From contig NC_016131.3 in assembly GCF_000005505.3 (NCBI RefSeq), positions 59,195,355-59,259,354 on the forward strand: a stretch of 64,000 nucleotides of DNA, given 5' to 3'. Below, in pieces: positions 45,141 through 56,038 of this stretch. The notes beneath the pieces were generated by a model. It made no database searches, was not told the origin of the DNA, and saw nothing but the letters and a program-made list of their open reading frames with translations. Each line of letters begins with the position of its first letter. Position 1 is the first letter of the stretch. The stretch is from Brachypodium distachyon. Taxonomy: Eukaryota; Streptophyta; Magnoliopsida; Poales; Poaceae. The translations under genes were made by a program, and so were the position numbers.

Positions 45141-45800
45141 TGGCGCGTGCAAAGCTTGTTCTGGGAAGACGGTTACGTTGTGACGCCAGAAGATTTGCCG
45201 GTTCCCCTCGCCTCGGCCCCTATTTTGGTGCTGCGAGGTGGGGGAACATCAGATCCAATTAGACGCATCAAGAATGGTATAGTTTTTTAAGTGTGTGTTC
45301 TTCGTCGATAATGCTATGGTGGAGGATGCGGCGTCGTTGAGAATAAATGACCGTTTATACGGATCTGATGAGTTTTCATTACTGTGCTCTACTATTCTTA
45401 TTGGCACGATCTTTTGTGGCTCTGGAGTTCTTTTTGGTGTTTCGATGAAGATTTTATGGTTCGACGACCTATACCTTCAAGGGATCATTCCTGCTCCAAG
45501 TACGTTCAATGTTCATGACTTCTCATCTTTTTTTATGGATGACTCAAGGGCCTTTCTGAGTTCGTGCAAGTGTTCAAGTAGCAATGTGGCTGCTCCAATT
45601 TGATTGCAATATCTTTACTGAAACCTTTCCAGTACTTCATGTTGTAAAGATTTATACCATGGAGAAGATTTCTTTGAAAGACTTCAATACAATCCTTAGT
45701 TATAGAGTTACTTTGTAATTTTGTGGATTTTTAATCCAAAGCAATGTACCTGTAGGTCGAGTTTGAATAAAATTACACGTGGTTCTAAAAAAACATAAGG
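45141..45800 (+). other. Unassigned sequence with short ORF and polyadenylation-like end
   Basis: A 102-aa frame (45295-45603) has no recognisable domain. The end, GAATAAAATTACACG followed by an A-rich stretch at about 45788, resembles a transcript end or a retrogene tail. I cannot assign it. Confidence 0.35.
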
Positions 45801-46073
45801 GCGTGTGTTTTTTCTGATCCCTAGCCACAGATGTTTGATTAATCTTCTGAAGAACCTGAAGCTTCATGAGGCTGAACTGGACGACGTGGTGTTGTGGAAA
45901 GAAGATCGGCGCAGCCTTCCATCGGTCAAGTGGATGGCTGTGGCGAAGGTGCTCGCAAGGAAATCATTAGCAAGTCTACGTTCGTCTCTACCATGTATCC
46001 TGCAGGGGGGACGGCATGTGAAGTTTCTATGCGCGAGTTGGAGCCGAACCTATTCATCCTGTAGGCTTTCTGC

Positions 46074-46259
46074 TTGGGTGACTGGAAGCTGATCATGGAG
46101 GAAGGGTGGTGGCTGTTCCGAAAGCGTGCACTCATGATGAAACCCTATGATGGTGCAATGATTGTTCCAGCAACGATCCTGAACCATGTGGTGGTCTGGA
46201 TCCAGATTCATATGATTATGCCCTTGTATGCGGACACTCAAGGCTGCCCGGGAAGCTAA
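46074..46259 (+). pseudogene. DUF4283-like relic (LINE ORF1 or plant zinc-knuckle protein)
   Basis: The frame reads DWKLIMEEGWWLFRKRALMM then KPYDGA and VVVWIQIHMIMPLY, which resembles the DUF4283 core (WLFRD.AL.L.PYDG and VW.RIHG.P). It is short and cut by unrelated sequence at 46259. No reverse transcriptase follows. Confidence 0.55.
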
Positions 46260-46871
46260 CTCGGCCCTCCAGAGTGAACTAGACGGGCGCGGGGCGAACT
46301 TCAGCAGATTGACGAGGACAACATGGAGAAGGCGTCCAAGATCACTCAGCTGAAGGACAAGTGTCGCGGGTACAAGCTTGAGTCCCAGGAAGCTCGGTCG
46401 AAGAGCAACGACTTGCGGTCTCATGAGGAGGGCGAGACGGCAAGGTTGAAGAAGCTGGCCGACTCGGCAGTCGAAGCGCTTCTGCCGCTCAACGTCCCGG
46501 CAGCGTCATTTGACGGGGCAAACTTCAGCAGCTTTACCTCGTTCTTTGCAGATTTCGTTGGTCTGCTACACGGCCTTGAGAGCTGCGTCCGAGCCGTTGG
46601 TGACCGGCAAGTGGGCGTCGCCGCCCAACAAGTTGCCAGACAGATTCTCCCCCGAGTCCACCTCGCCCACCCCGACTTCCCCTTCGAGTCTGTCTTTGAC
46701 ACCTGGTCAGACGAAGAAGAAGCACAGACCCACAGGGAGGCAGTTCATGGTGTTTTGGACGAGATGGTGATGTGGATGCAGGGCAAGGCCCAAGCGATGA
46801 GCCAGTTGCCGAGGATTAAGACGCCGGGGATGAAGACGTCAGGGATGCTCCAGCTACGCCCCTCCCGCTAA
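46260..46871 (+). pseudogene. C-terminal part of a Transposase_28/gypsy-type gag-like protein
   Basis: The open frame 46323-46871 (EKASKITQLKDKCRGYKLES onwards) begins inside a coiled coil whose upstream part continues in another frame from about 46260, so a one-base indel lies near 46290. The remainder (LADSAVEALLPLN, HGLESCVRAVGDRQVG, WMQGKAQAMSQLP) resembles the C-terminal domain that follows Transposase_28 in grass gypsy elements. It may correspond to the missing C-terminus of the gene type at 27170-28610. Function is unknown. Confidence 0.55.
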
Positions 46872-47890
46872 GTTATCTTGCTCCCTCCGTTTGTTTTACT
46901 TTCCTGCAAGTGGCGCGTGGTGCCTTTTAAGCAGTTGTAATTCCACTTGTTAGCCCGTGAACTCGCATGTCATACAACTATTTGTTTGCTTGATCCAGTT
47001 TTATCCATTTTTCGCTTATAGACGGCTTTTGTCTTTCCGGGAGACTTGTGACCGTTCTCTCCTCCCTTGGGCCCGGGGCCAAAAGGCGCCGGGCGGGGTG
47101 CCTGGTCTGGCACCCGGGGAGGGAATGCGTCACTACTTACCTCAGCCGGTCCTGAGCGGCTACTTTGGCGCCCACGAGTCTGGGCTGGTACGAATCTTCC
47201 CGTTTAAAGGGCGTCCTCGAGACTGTGCGACTTCGGTGTGACGATCGCAGGCGAGGACGGCAGGCGGGCGTAGCAGGTCCCCTTTTACCTTTTGACCGGC
47301 CAGCTTCCACGCTGCGCCAAGACTATCACCGTTTCGGCCCAAACAGGGCCGAAAGCTTATATGTGCCCTCGGCAGGGTGCAGATCACTTTGCAGATGAGC
47401 CACAGTGCAGGCGGACAGCTTCATATTCGTCTTGTAGCGGAGATGTTCCCCTGTAGCAGCACGCATGTCGTGTGCCCTAAGTTCACCACTATGGTGACCC
47501 CTTGAACTATAAAAGGAGGCCCAAGGCTTCCACTCAAGGGAGGTTGGAATCAGGAAAAACCAGGCATAGCTGTTCGGGTTGGAGAAGAGTTGGTATTCCG
47601 ACCGCCGGAGACGAGCAGCGTCTGCTTCTCCCTCCTCCCCGGGCCGCTGTAGTTTAGGTACGAGCTTGCCGCTCCAGCCACTCATTGTAACCTCTCCTTG
47701 TGCCAACCACCACCATCTATACACTCAAAGCAGGACATAGGGTATTACACCTTCGGGTGGCCCGAACCTGGGAAATTGCTGGAGTCGAAGTCCTTACCGA
47801 TGAGGCTCGGAGCACTCTCCCCACGCCCACTCTACCTAAACGAAAAGGGGGCGTTCGCACTCCCAGTGTCCACGAACGCACACATGACAG
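46872..47890 (+). repeat. Non-coding tail and Tat-type LTR fragment
   Basis: It contains a TATA box (TATAAAAGGAGG, from 47518) and the shared block GACATAGGGTATTACACC...GGCCCGAACCTGGGAAATT (about 47731-47776). A region like the end of the LTR at 7430 follows (AAACGAAAAGGGGGCGTTC). No primer site follows; it is truncated at about 47890. Confidence 0.6.
47518..47524 (+). promoter_or_regulatory. TATA box of second Tat-type LTR
   Basis: TATAAAA followed by GGAGGCCC, the same arrangement as at 7148 and 48967. Confidence 0.6.
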
Positions 47891-48240
47891 TAGGAGTTTA
47901 TTTTAAATGGAGTTGTTGGCTTTGGTTGAGGATTCGTTTGGTTTCGTTCGAATTTCGGCCTAAACATTGGAGGTGAAGTGCATGAGCTTACATACATGAT
48001 CATGTGGGCATGCATACATGAGTTGTTCTCTTGTTTGGGCGTTCCGTTTTTGATGAAATTCTGAAATGTTTGTGCAGAGTAAGGTAAACCGAGAGAATTA
48101 CAATAACGGTGTTGTCCAAAGTGCGGTGGACAGCTGTTTTGCAGCGAAATGCAGGCATGAAAGGGGGGCCCATGTGGCCAATGGGTGCGCAGCTCGCCAA
48201 CCAGGGCCAAGCTCCCTCGGAAGCCAGGCGGTGGTTTACT
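47891..48240. other. Unassigned segment between two Tat-type LTR pieces
   Basis: No ORF of note, terminal repeats or family match is recognised. Confidence 0.4.
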
Positions 48241-49218
48241 GAGCCTACACGTCCCCGAGGATGTAGTTGACGCGTTGCGCCCGGGGGCTGATGTCGCACC
48301 ACCGGTACCTGGGGTACCGGTTGATGCTTGCTCCCGCGAGGGTTAGCCAAGTTGCACCCGGGGGAAGAACGACCCCCGGGAGAGATAGGCAGCAGGGGGA
48401 GGGGAGCCTCTATTGGCCTCCAACTGCTGCTGGAGAGACAAGATACGACCCGGTGGTACCGCACCCCACCATGGCATAGTTCCTCCGAGGTTTGGGTGGG
48501 CCTGCGTGACGCCACAGGGAGTCGAACCCCAACGAGGCTAGAGGTTTGTGCCCCAGGGGCTTCCCTCCCGAGGGGTTGTGTGTAGGAGCGGCCAAGCCCA
48601 GGGTACCACCTGCTCCCGCGGGCTCACCCCCGGAGGCTTGATGTACCCTCTCGGGGGCTCGCCCCGAGGAGGAGAGTTGCGTGTGTGCAGGGTGAAGATG
48701 ACGCGTGGCACCTCCTGCCTGCGTCCGAGCAGCAGCTTTGCAGGAGTAGATGCCACGCCAAGCGCATACAGACAAGGAATCTTCCTGTTCATTGACAAGA
48801 CAAGACCCGCACTGACCGCTCAAGGCTGACTGGGCGGGAGAACCAGTCCCATTGGCGTAGAGTGAAGGAGGGCACGTGGAGGAAAGGCTCCGACGACTGC
48901 ACTGCCCACCGTCTCGCTTGAGACATGTTGAGGTAGCATGCCCAAGCTGTGGTATCCCCTTTGCAGTATAAAAGGAGGACCGATGGCTTTGTATAATAGA
49001 TAGCTTAGGTTGGCTGGAGGCCATAGCTCGGACAGTAGGAAGAAGGAGAACATAATACAGTAGTTAGGAGCCCCCGGGGACAGTGTAGCCACTTCAAACC
49101 AAGAAAGAATCCATACAAGCGGGACGTAGGGTATTACGCTTCGGCGGCCCGAACCTGGGTAAAATCCTCTATGTGCTTGAGATCTAGTATGGTTCCTCGT
49201 CGACCGACGGCGCAGCTC
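48241..49218 (+). repeat. Third Tat-type LTR fragment
   Basis: A GC-rich upstream part, a TATA box (48967-48973, TATAAAAGGAGGACC), and the block GACGTAGGGTATTACGC...GGCCCGAACCTGGGTAAA (about 49123-49161). It is cut at 49218 by the start of a Tekay-like LTR (TGTGACATCCC). Confidence 0.6.
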
Positions 49219-50573
49219 TGTGACATCCCAAAATTTTCCCATTTTCAAATGTTAATTAATATTAATTATTTTATCTAATTTGTTTGATTTGAACATATTC
49301 TGGTTGAGAATTTTTGAGGATTTTAAATTTTTTGGGACTTGTTTGAATTTTTCTCACCATGTTTGAATTTTATAACAAAAGAGTGGATTAATATGACTAT
49401 CCAAATTATATCACATGGTTGAAAGATTTTTACCAATTCAAAAGTATTTAAGTTGGATCCATTTTTGCATCTTATGTTGTTGTATGGATTTCAAGAACCG
49501 AAATGAATCCTATTCCTTTTTGGGATTCCTATAAAGGATTTATGGTATCACAAATTTCCAATTTGAATGCCATGACCATTCGAGAGCATCATTGGAATTT
49601 TCGAATCAGTTCAGAAGTTTCCTCAACATTTATTAAATGATAAATGAGGGAATAATATGACTTTTCCAAGTATGTAGTTGGAAAACAAATTTAATAGTTC
49701 ACCTATGATAGATAATTATTTTGGTTTACTCTTTTCATTTCCTAATGAAATGATCAAATAAAGAGAAGAGGGTAACATGACATCCTCGCGTGAAGATGAT
49801 TTTCCGACATTTATTCAACAGTGGGAATAACGTGACTTTCCTAATCCTATAGTTGAGAAACCATTTTCAAAAGTATGCATGTTCTTGGTATAGCGTTAAA
49901 CTCTATTAAATGGTTTTTCCAACACTTGCGCTTTATTTTGTGTTACATACCCATTTGGTAATTTATTGGAACGTAGATATATTTTTCTGGATTTATTTGG
50001 AATTTATTTGACGTTCATATGCACTAAAAACTTATTTGAAATATTTTATTCCATGAGAAAATTACTTTTCTTGCGTTCTAAACAGTTAATAAAAAGCATT
50101 CCTGGAATTTTTTGGAATTTTTTCGATGCCGTTTGATATTTTATTTGCCTTATTTGATTTTCTGGCGATTTAGAAACCCAAAAAAGCAATTTCTTTATTT
50201 GTTTTTTTTTTCTTCCGCGGAGTACGTTTTCTCTACATGGAGGCGTATTTGAAAGGGCATTTCTCTCGTAGTTAATTTTGGTGGTGATGACAACGTGTGT
50301 TGTGGACTAATCGTGCGTTAAGTATTTCAGATTTGATATCAAATGGTGCAAAACGATTCGATGTCCTCAAGTTGGAAAATGAAGAGTAGTGGAGTTTTAG
50401 CGGCTTTTTCGGTTATTGAGTCATAGGAACTCCGTACTATTAAGAGGGAGTCCACATGGAAAGGTAATGGGTGAATCGCTTTTCACATACACAAAAAAAC
50501 ATCTTACATCCACATAAAGCCTACCCAAAAAGTGAGAGAGAACCAACTCTAGAGCCTAACTGGTGTGCATTTG
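49219..50573 (+). repeat. Tekay-like LTR, left part, split by a solo LTR
   Basis: Begins TGTGACATCCCAAAATTT, the family start with one change, and runs as AT-rich U3-like sequence. It is interrupted at 50573 by the solo LTR, and the right part resumes at 53764 after the duplicated ATTTG. That both parts belong to one LTR follows from the duplication. Confidence 0.65.
50569..50573. other. Target-site duplication ATTTG (left copy)
   Basis: ATTTG directly before the solo LTR is repeated at 53759-53763 directly after it. Confidence 0.9.
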
Positions 50574-53500
50574 TGTAACGTCCCAAAATTTCAAACCTTT
50601 ACATGAGCATTGCATTCATAAACATCATGCCACAATTTCATATTTTAATTCAAATTTTGAATCTCAAAAGGCTTTGGAAAGATTCTTTATTTCATTTTAA
50701 ACCCTAGGGTTTACACCCATTTGAGCTTTGGATCTTCAAACCATTAAAGTTTATATATAAAAGGGGTTTAGTGCACATATGAGCTATCCCATAATTTTTG
50801 GATAATTGTTTGGAGTTGAAAAAGTATTTTATTTAAACAGATATATGGCCCTAAAGGCATTTATAGGGCAAATGTATTTTTACATATTTTATTTTGAAGA
50901 GAAACTACTTCTAAAAGTTGTATCTTGGTAGAACATGATTTTACAAATTTTCTGGAATTTGTTTGGACCAATTTGGAGTTCAAACACAAAAGATATCAAA
51001 GAAATGGGAAAAACAGAAAAAGAAAAGGCCTAAAAGAAAAAAAAAAGGTAAACCGGACCGGCCCGGCCAAAATGGGGCGAACCGGCCCAGTCCAACCGCG
51101 CCCGACCGGCCCAGACCGCCCGGTCCGCGCGCGCGCGCCCGCAGTCGCTGACAGGTGGGGTCCACCTGTCAGCTGCGTCTTCCCCGAAGGAAAGCGCCGT
51201 CGGTCACGCGCGCGATTTCTGGCCGCCGTCCCCGCGCGCCCGCCGCCGCAATCTCCTCCTCCGGCCTTCCATTTTCACGCCCGAGCACGTCTATATAACC
51301 CCCCGTGACCCCCTCTTCTTTTCCCCCCCGTTTTCCCTCGCTCGCACGCCGCCAGGCCGCCGGAATCCTTCGCCGGAGCCGCGCCCCCGAAGGAAAGCGC
51401 CGCCGCCCGTCTTCGTCCTAGGCGCCGACCGCGCCGTCCCCGAGCGCCGCCGACCGCACCCCCGTCTCTGCCGTGCCGCGCCGCGCCTCCCCGTGTCTTC
51501 CCCGTCGCGCCCACGTCACCGGAGCGCCCCCGCGCGGCCCCGCCCGTGCCCGCGCCGCCGTCTCCTCCAACTCCGGCAGCCGGCGCCGCCCGGTAAGACA
51601 CCCTAGCCCCTCGTCCGTCCGATCGTGATCAATGGTCCAGATTAGATCCCGATTTTTTTTTCATTTAACCGAACCGGTATGCACCAATGAGATTGCGACA
51701 CGTGGCGCCCGGTTTTATAAAATAAAAATGTAATTTTAATCCCCCCGGAAATAATAAAAGGCACTTTTGCTGATAGGCCCCTGTAACTTCAAATGGTCAT
51801 AACTTTAAGTCTCTTTGGCCAAATTTAATGATCCACACCTTTTTGGAATTCTTAGAAAGTGTAGAATCTTTTGGCACTGTCCAAATTCAAATTTGAATAT
51901 TTGAATCACATTCAAATTACAGATTAGGGTTTGTACCATTTAAATCATAACTAATTATTTAGAAGTCCTTTTTGAATGAAACCTGTGCCCAAAATTTTGT
52001 TTTAATGTCCTCTGTCCAATGGGACAGAGAAATAAATGTTTTGAATTAATCTATTTGGCCGATGCTAATAAAACCTCATTTTAGGGTTTAAACCGTAGGC
52101 ATTGCAATTTATTTAAAAACCCTAATTGCATATGCTTAATTTATTTTATGCTTTGGTTCAGTAGATCACCCAAATAAAATAAACCAAAACTCATGTCACA
52201 TGATTGCATTGCATCATAGCATACATATTTTTTGCTTGTGTGGTGTGTTTTATGTATGTGTATGTTGCTTGATTGTATAGTTTTCTCGGAGAGCGAACTG
52301 TGTGACTGTGAAGAGTGTCTGAATACCAACTACTATCAAGGCAAGTTCACTTTGATCATTCACCTATTACTTTATTATGCACTAGATTTTATTAGTTGCA
52401 TTGTTAGGATTATTATTGTATCTATGCTAGCCATGATTTGTCCTACTAGTATAGGATACCTTTGTCATGACCCTCACCACCAATTGCCATCGTAGTAGTA
52501 AAATGCTATGCTATGATAATATACGAGGGTGGTATTATTACAAATGTGATACTATTGAATTACAATATGATTTTCCTAGTATATGGCAAAACAAGTAATT
52601 CAATGAATCGTCCTGGGTGGGCTGCTTTGAGATTTTGGATGTCGTGACGTTAGGTCCATCTCTATGGGGCCCGCTGAGTCGTCTCTCCGTGTGATTCGAG
52701 AGCGTCCATGGTCGTCTCCCCGTGCGATTCGGGGAGCGCCTGCGTCACAATGTGGGATGCCACCCGGGATAACCAGAGACTGGACTAGTTTCCTATTTAG
52801 TAGCTTCCAGTACAACCACATGGTATTATGGGCTCTGCCAGGATGGATGTAAGAAATATGAACCTGGATCCGAGGTGACATCGGTATGTAGCAGTGTAGG
52901 TTGGAACGCGTCCCTCAGGTGGTTTGGGAGAATATGTTCTGAAAATTCCTGTAATCGATGCCGTTGCTACTCTACTCTGAGGACAGCAAGGGATTAACAC
53001 GTCGATTTCTTGTGGGTAAAGTGTACCACCTCTCGAGAGTGTCAAACTAAGTACTTAGCCGTGTCCCCGGTTACGGACAATTATGAGCAACTAGATATTG
53101 AAGCTGTAAGGAAAGTCTCACTCATTCAAATTTCCTAATAAAATGAATGGTTTGAACTGGGTAGGAGCATTGATGTTTCTACTCAATGTGCCTAGGTTAA
53201 TAGGAGCATGGGTGTTTCTACCCCGTGCCCAATAGAATTCAAAACTATTTGTCTAAAAATGATAGGATTTGAATAATGATGCTTTTATGCAAAATAGCCA
53301 AACCCCACCTAGCCAAACTATGCATGTACTTGGTAGGTTCTATATAACTCTAGTGAGCTTGCCAATACATTCAAATGTATTGACCACGTAGTGGCTGCAA
53401 TTAACAATGCAGGTGGATCCGACGATGAGTGAGGTTCGTCGTTTTGTCATGGGTCATGTGTTTACATTCCAACATGCTCTCTCCTTTGGGAGTAGATGAG

Positions 53501-53758
53501 GCCCTTTTACTCTACCTTTCCGCTGCAGCTTCATGATACATTGTTGTCATGGTTTTGAACATTATTTGTTTATGCTGGCCTAAGAGGTCATGCAAGTTTG
53601 TAAGTACAATTTAAGTTCTGGATGATACGATGTAATAAAGTACTATTGACCTTTGTATCTTGGTATTACATCTTGAACTGTGTGTGCTAGTGAGTCGATC
53701 CAGGGACTAGCACAAGTAAGCACAGAGATCAAACCCTTGGTGAAGGGGGATCGTTTCA
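50574..53758 (+). mobile_element. Solo LTR of the Tekay-type family (3185 bp)
   Basis: Full-length LTR (TGTAACGTCCC to GGATCGTTTCA) flanked by ATTTG on both sides with no internal sequence. This is the signature of recombination between the two LTRs of an inserted element. Internal landmarks: TATATAA at 51292, GC-rich leader, splice-donor consensus at 51593, conserved 60-nt cassette at 52281-52340. Confidence 0.93.
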
Positions 53759-53763
53759 ATTTG

Positions 53764-54452
53764 CCGGCCCAGGTCTGGAAGTTCCGGTGGGGTTCCAGAA
53801 CACCGGAACTTCTGCCCAACCTCGCGCATCTTCTAACGCGCTCTTTCTTCTCTCTTGTGCACCGTAGACCGCAGTCGCTGACAACCCGGAGCTCCGCCGT
53901 CGGTCGCCACCGTCCTGTCGTCTTAGGCGTCGACCCCGACGTCCCCGAGCGAAGCCGCCGCCGCCATTTTCTTCCCTGTGTCGAGAGGAAGCCGTAGATG
54001 ACTTCCCCGAGCCCGAGGATCACCAGAGACGCCCGCGCCGCCACTTCCCGAGCCGCCGCCGACGTCACGCCCTCGCCGGAGCCCAAAACCCTAGCCACCG
54101 GTAAGCCCGACCTCCCTCGTCCGTCCGATCTAAATCAACGCCCACGATTTGATCCCGTTTAATTCGAACCGGTACGCAGATCTAGCCGTCCGATCTCACT
54201 TAAGTTAGATCCGACGGTCCTCTTTTAATTTAATCCCGAACCGGTATGCGCCAATAGGAAGCCGCCACGTGTCACGGGTTTTTAATAAAAACTTAATTCC
54301 CGGTTAGATTAAATGGCAATCTTATAGAAAAAAACCCTTGAACTTCAAATACTCATATCTTTTAAACCATTTGGCCAAATTTGATGTTCTACACCTTTTT
54401 GGAAAGCTCTCGGCCTGTAGAATCTTTTGGCATAGTTTAATTTTATTTTTTA
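53764..54452 (+). repeat. Tekay-like LTR, right part of the interrupted copy
   Basis: Corresponds to the leader and following region of sister LTRs (AACCCTAGCCACCG|GTAAGC donor at 54101, CCACGTGTCACGGG, ACACCTTTTTGGAA, AGAATCTTTTGGCA). It ends at 54452 where another LTR starts. Confidence 0.75.
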
Positions 54453-54544
54453 TGTAACATCCCAAAATTTCAAACCTTTACATGAGCGTTGCATTCATAA
54501 GCATCATGCCACAATTGCATATTTGAATTCAAATTTGAATCTCA
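54453..54544 (+). repeat. First 92 bp of another Tekay-type LTR
   Basis: TGTAACATCCCAAAATTTC onwards matches the start of the LTRs at 22471 and 50574 rather than the 3-prime LTR at 59446. It passes directly into retroelement internal coding sequence at 54545, so an illegitimate junction has removed the rest of the LTR, the primer site and the leader. Confidence 0.8.
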
Positions 54545-55330
54545 ATGTGTGCGTTCCTCGACCTGCCACCTCCCAGTTTCAGAGGCCGAGTCGAGCCCGC
54601 CGTGCCAGAAGGATGCCAGCCACGGTGGGAGATTGAGGCGAAGATCCGCGGGCGTGAGATTGCGCCAGCGACTCCGGATATCACTTTCATCGCCCGCTAC
54701 CCCACCTTCGAGCAGGGCCTTCAGTTCGCCATGCAGTGCGCCTTCGCGCAGGTGTGCCGAGACTATCGGCATGAGTTTCCCGAGGACTCCCCCTTCCGAC
54801 TCTTTGGAAGGCGGAACCACACGTGCCAGGCCGTGCCAGCAGCCGACGACCAGGAGGTGTCCGAGGTGGCCGCCCGGTTTGAGAGCATGGAGAAGAACAC
54901 CGAGAATCTGGAGACCTGCCTCGGTGAGGAAATGATCAGGGCCGACCTAGCCGAGGAACAGGCCGGTAATCTACTGGGGGAGAATGCCCAGCTACAGGAG
55001 GACAAGATCGTGTTGGAGAACGCTGTCCTCAACATGGGAGGAGCCATAGAGCAACTGATGTATGAGAGGGACCAAGCCCGTTACTACTGCGAGCAGTTTA
55101 AGGCTTTCATCGAAGCCACCGCCGCCACAGCCGCACCCGCAGCCGCACCAGCTACCGCACCAGCACTTGTTCAGACCCCACCTCCACCGCAGGATCAGGA
55201 GGTGGAACCTCAGGAGGGAGTGCCAACCGAGGAGGAACCCCAGGAGGTCCACGAGATGGACACACCTGCCACCCGCACCCGTTCCAAGGCGAGGAACTCC
55301 GGGAACACCAACTTCCTCTCACTTCCTTAG
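54545..55330 (+). CDS. Accessory coiled-coil ORF of the Tekay-type element (about 261 aa, N-terminus probably lost)
   Basis: An open frame unlike gag or pol. The N-terminal part (CQPRWEIEAKIRGREIAP, then FEQGLQFAMQCAFAQVCRDY) is predicted globular and resembles unnamed proteins that often accompany grass gypsy elements. A coiled coil follows (about residues 105-185: FESMEKNTENLETCLGEE), then an Ala/Pro-rich linker, an acidic stretch and a short basic tail (TRTRSKARN). The ATG at 54545 lies at the LTR junction, so the natural start may be missing. Function unknown. It is more GC-rich than the pol region downstream. Confidence 0.6.
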   Translation: MCAFLDLPPPSFRGRVEPAVPEGCQPRWEIEAKIRGREIAPATPDITFIARYPTFEQGLQFAMQCAFAQVCRDYRHEFPEDSPFRLFGRRNHTCQAVPAADDQEVSEVAARFESMEKNTENLETCLGEEMIRADLAEEQAGNLLGENAQLQEDKIVLENAVLNMGGAIEQLMYERDQARYYCEQFKAFIEATAATAAPAAAPATAPALVQTPPPPQDQEVEPQEGVPTEEEPQEVHEMDTPATRTRSKARNSGNTNFLSLP

Positions 55331-55640
55331 TTTCAGCTTAGAGCCCGCCAGACTATTTATTATACTATATCGTTATCGTGTTGGTCATTGACCATGCCGT
55401 CGTTGTGGTATGGCAATGTAGATTCATGTGTTTACTTGCAACTCTTTACTTGTGTCTTAGGCTGTTATGCCTTGTGAACTGTTTGTTTTGGATGTTAAAA
55501 TCCTAGTGAATGTTTTTGCTTGCTTTATAGTTGACTTGTTCATGATTGAATTGTCATGCTTGTGTTATAATTGTGTTTGAACTGTTGTTTTGCCTGTGTT
55601 GTGGGGCTTAGTTTTCCCTTAGACCCTGTCTATCTATTTC
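55331..55640 (+). other. AT-rich spacer between accessory ORF and gag remnant
   Basis: T-rich sequence with stops in all plus-strand frames and no sign of capsid coding sequence. It could be untranslated leader for gag. Confidence 0.45.
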
Positions 55641-56038
55641 TCATCTATGCTATCCTAAAAAGAGTCCCCAACAACAATAGCCATGCCATCAACAACAGTG
55701 ACTACCATGAGGGAGAGAACGACAATGCAGTGACCGTGCAGACTCTGTCGGCAGCTCAGACTCAACTTTTCCAAATGGTAACCTGGCAGATAACCAACAA
55801 CCAGAACATTAATCAGAATAACCAGTACCAGCATCATCACCAGCGTCAAAGGATCAACAACAACAAGGGCAGTGGCCAGAACAATGGAGGCAACTCAGGG
55901 CAGAACCGCACCACTGGCAGAGATCTGAGTCAAGTGCAATGCTTTAAGTGTCACAAGATGGGACACAACTCTAATGATTGTCCCGAGAAGTTCAATGAGG
56001 CTGAGCAAAGCCAAACCCATTTCAGAAGGGCAATGTGA
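55640..56038 (+). pseudogene. Gag remnant of the Tekay-type element with zinc knuckle
   Basis: The readable part contains QTLSAAQTQLFQMVTWQ (the usual N-terminal Gag segment), an Asn/Gln-rich stretch and the knuckle CFKCHKMGHNSNDC (about 55941-55982). The capsid region normally between these is absent, an in-frame deletion of several hundred codons compared with the family. A one-base loss near 56011-56016 moves the frame just before the protease. Confidence 0.7.

Noticed and set aside
45295..45603. 102-aa protein-coding gene
   Set aside because: No domain, no clear promoter or splice structure, and no family recognised. Kept only as unassigned sequence.
46323..46871. Independent host gene with coiled coil
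   Set aside because: The frame starts in mid-domain, the upstream part is in another frame, and it is surrounded by Tat-type LTR sequence. It fits better as a piece of a gypsy-type gag-like protein.
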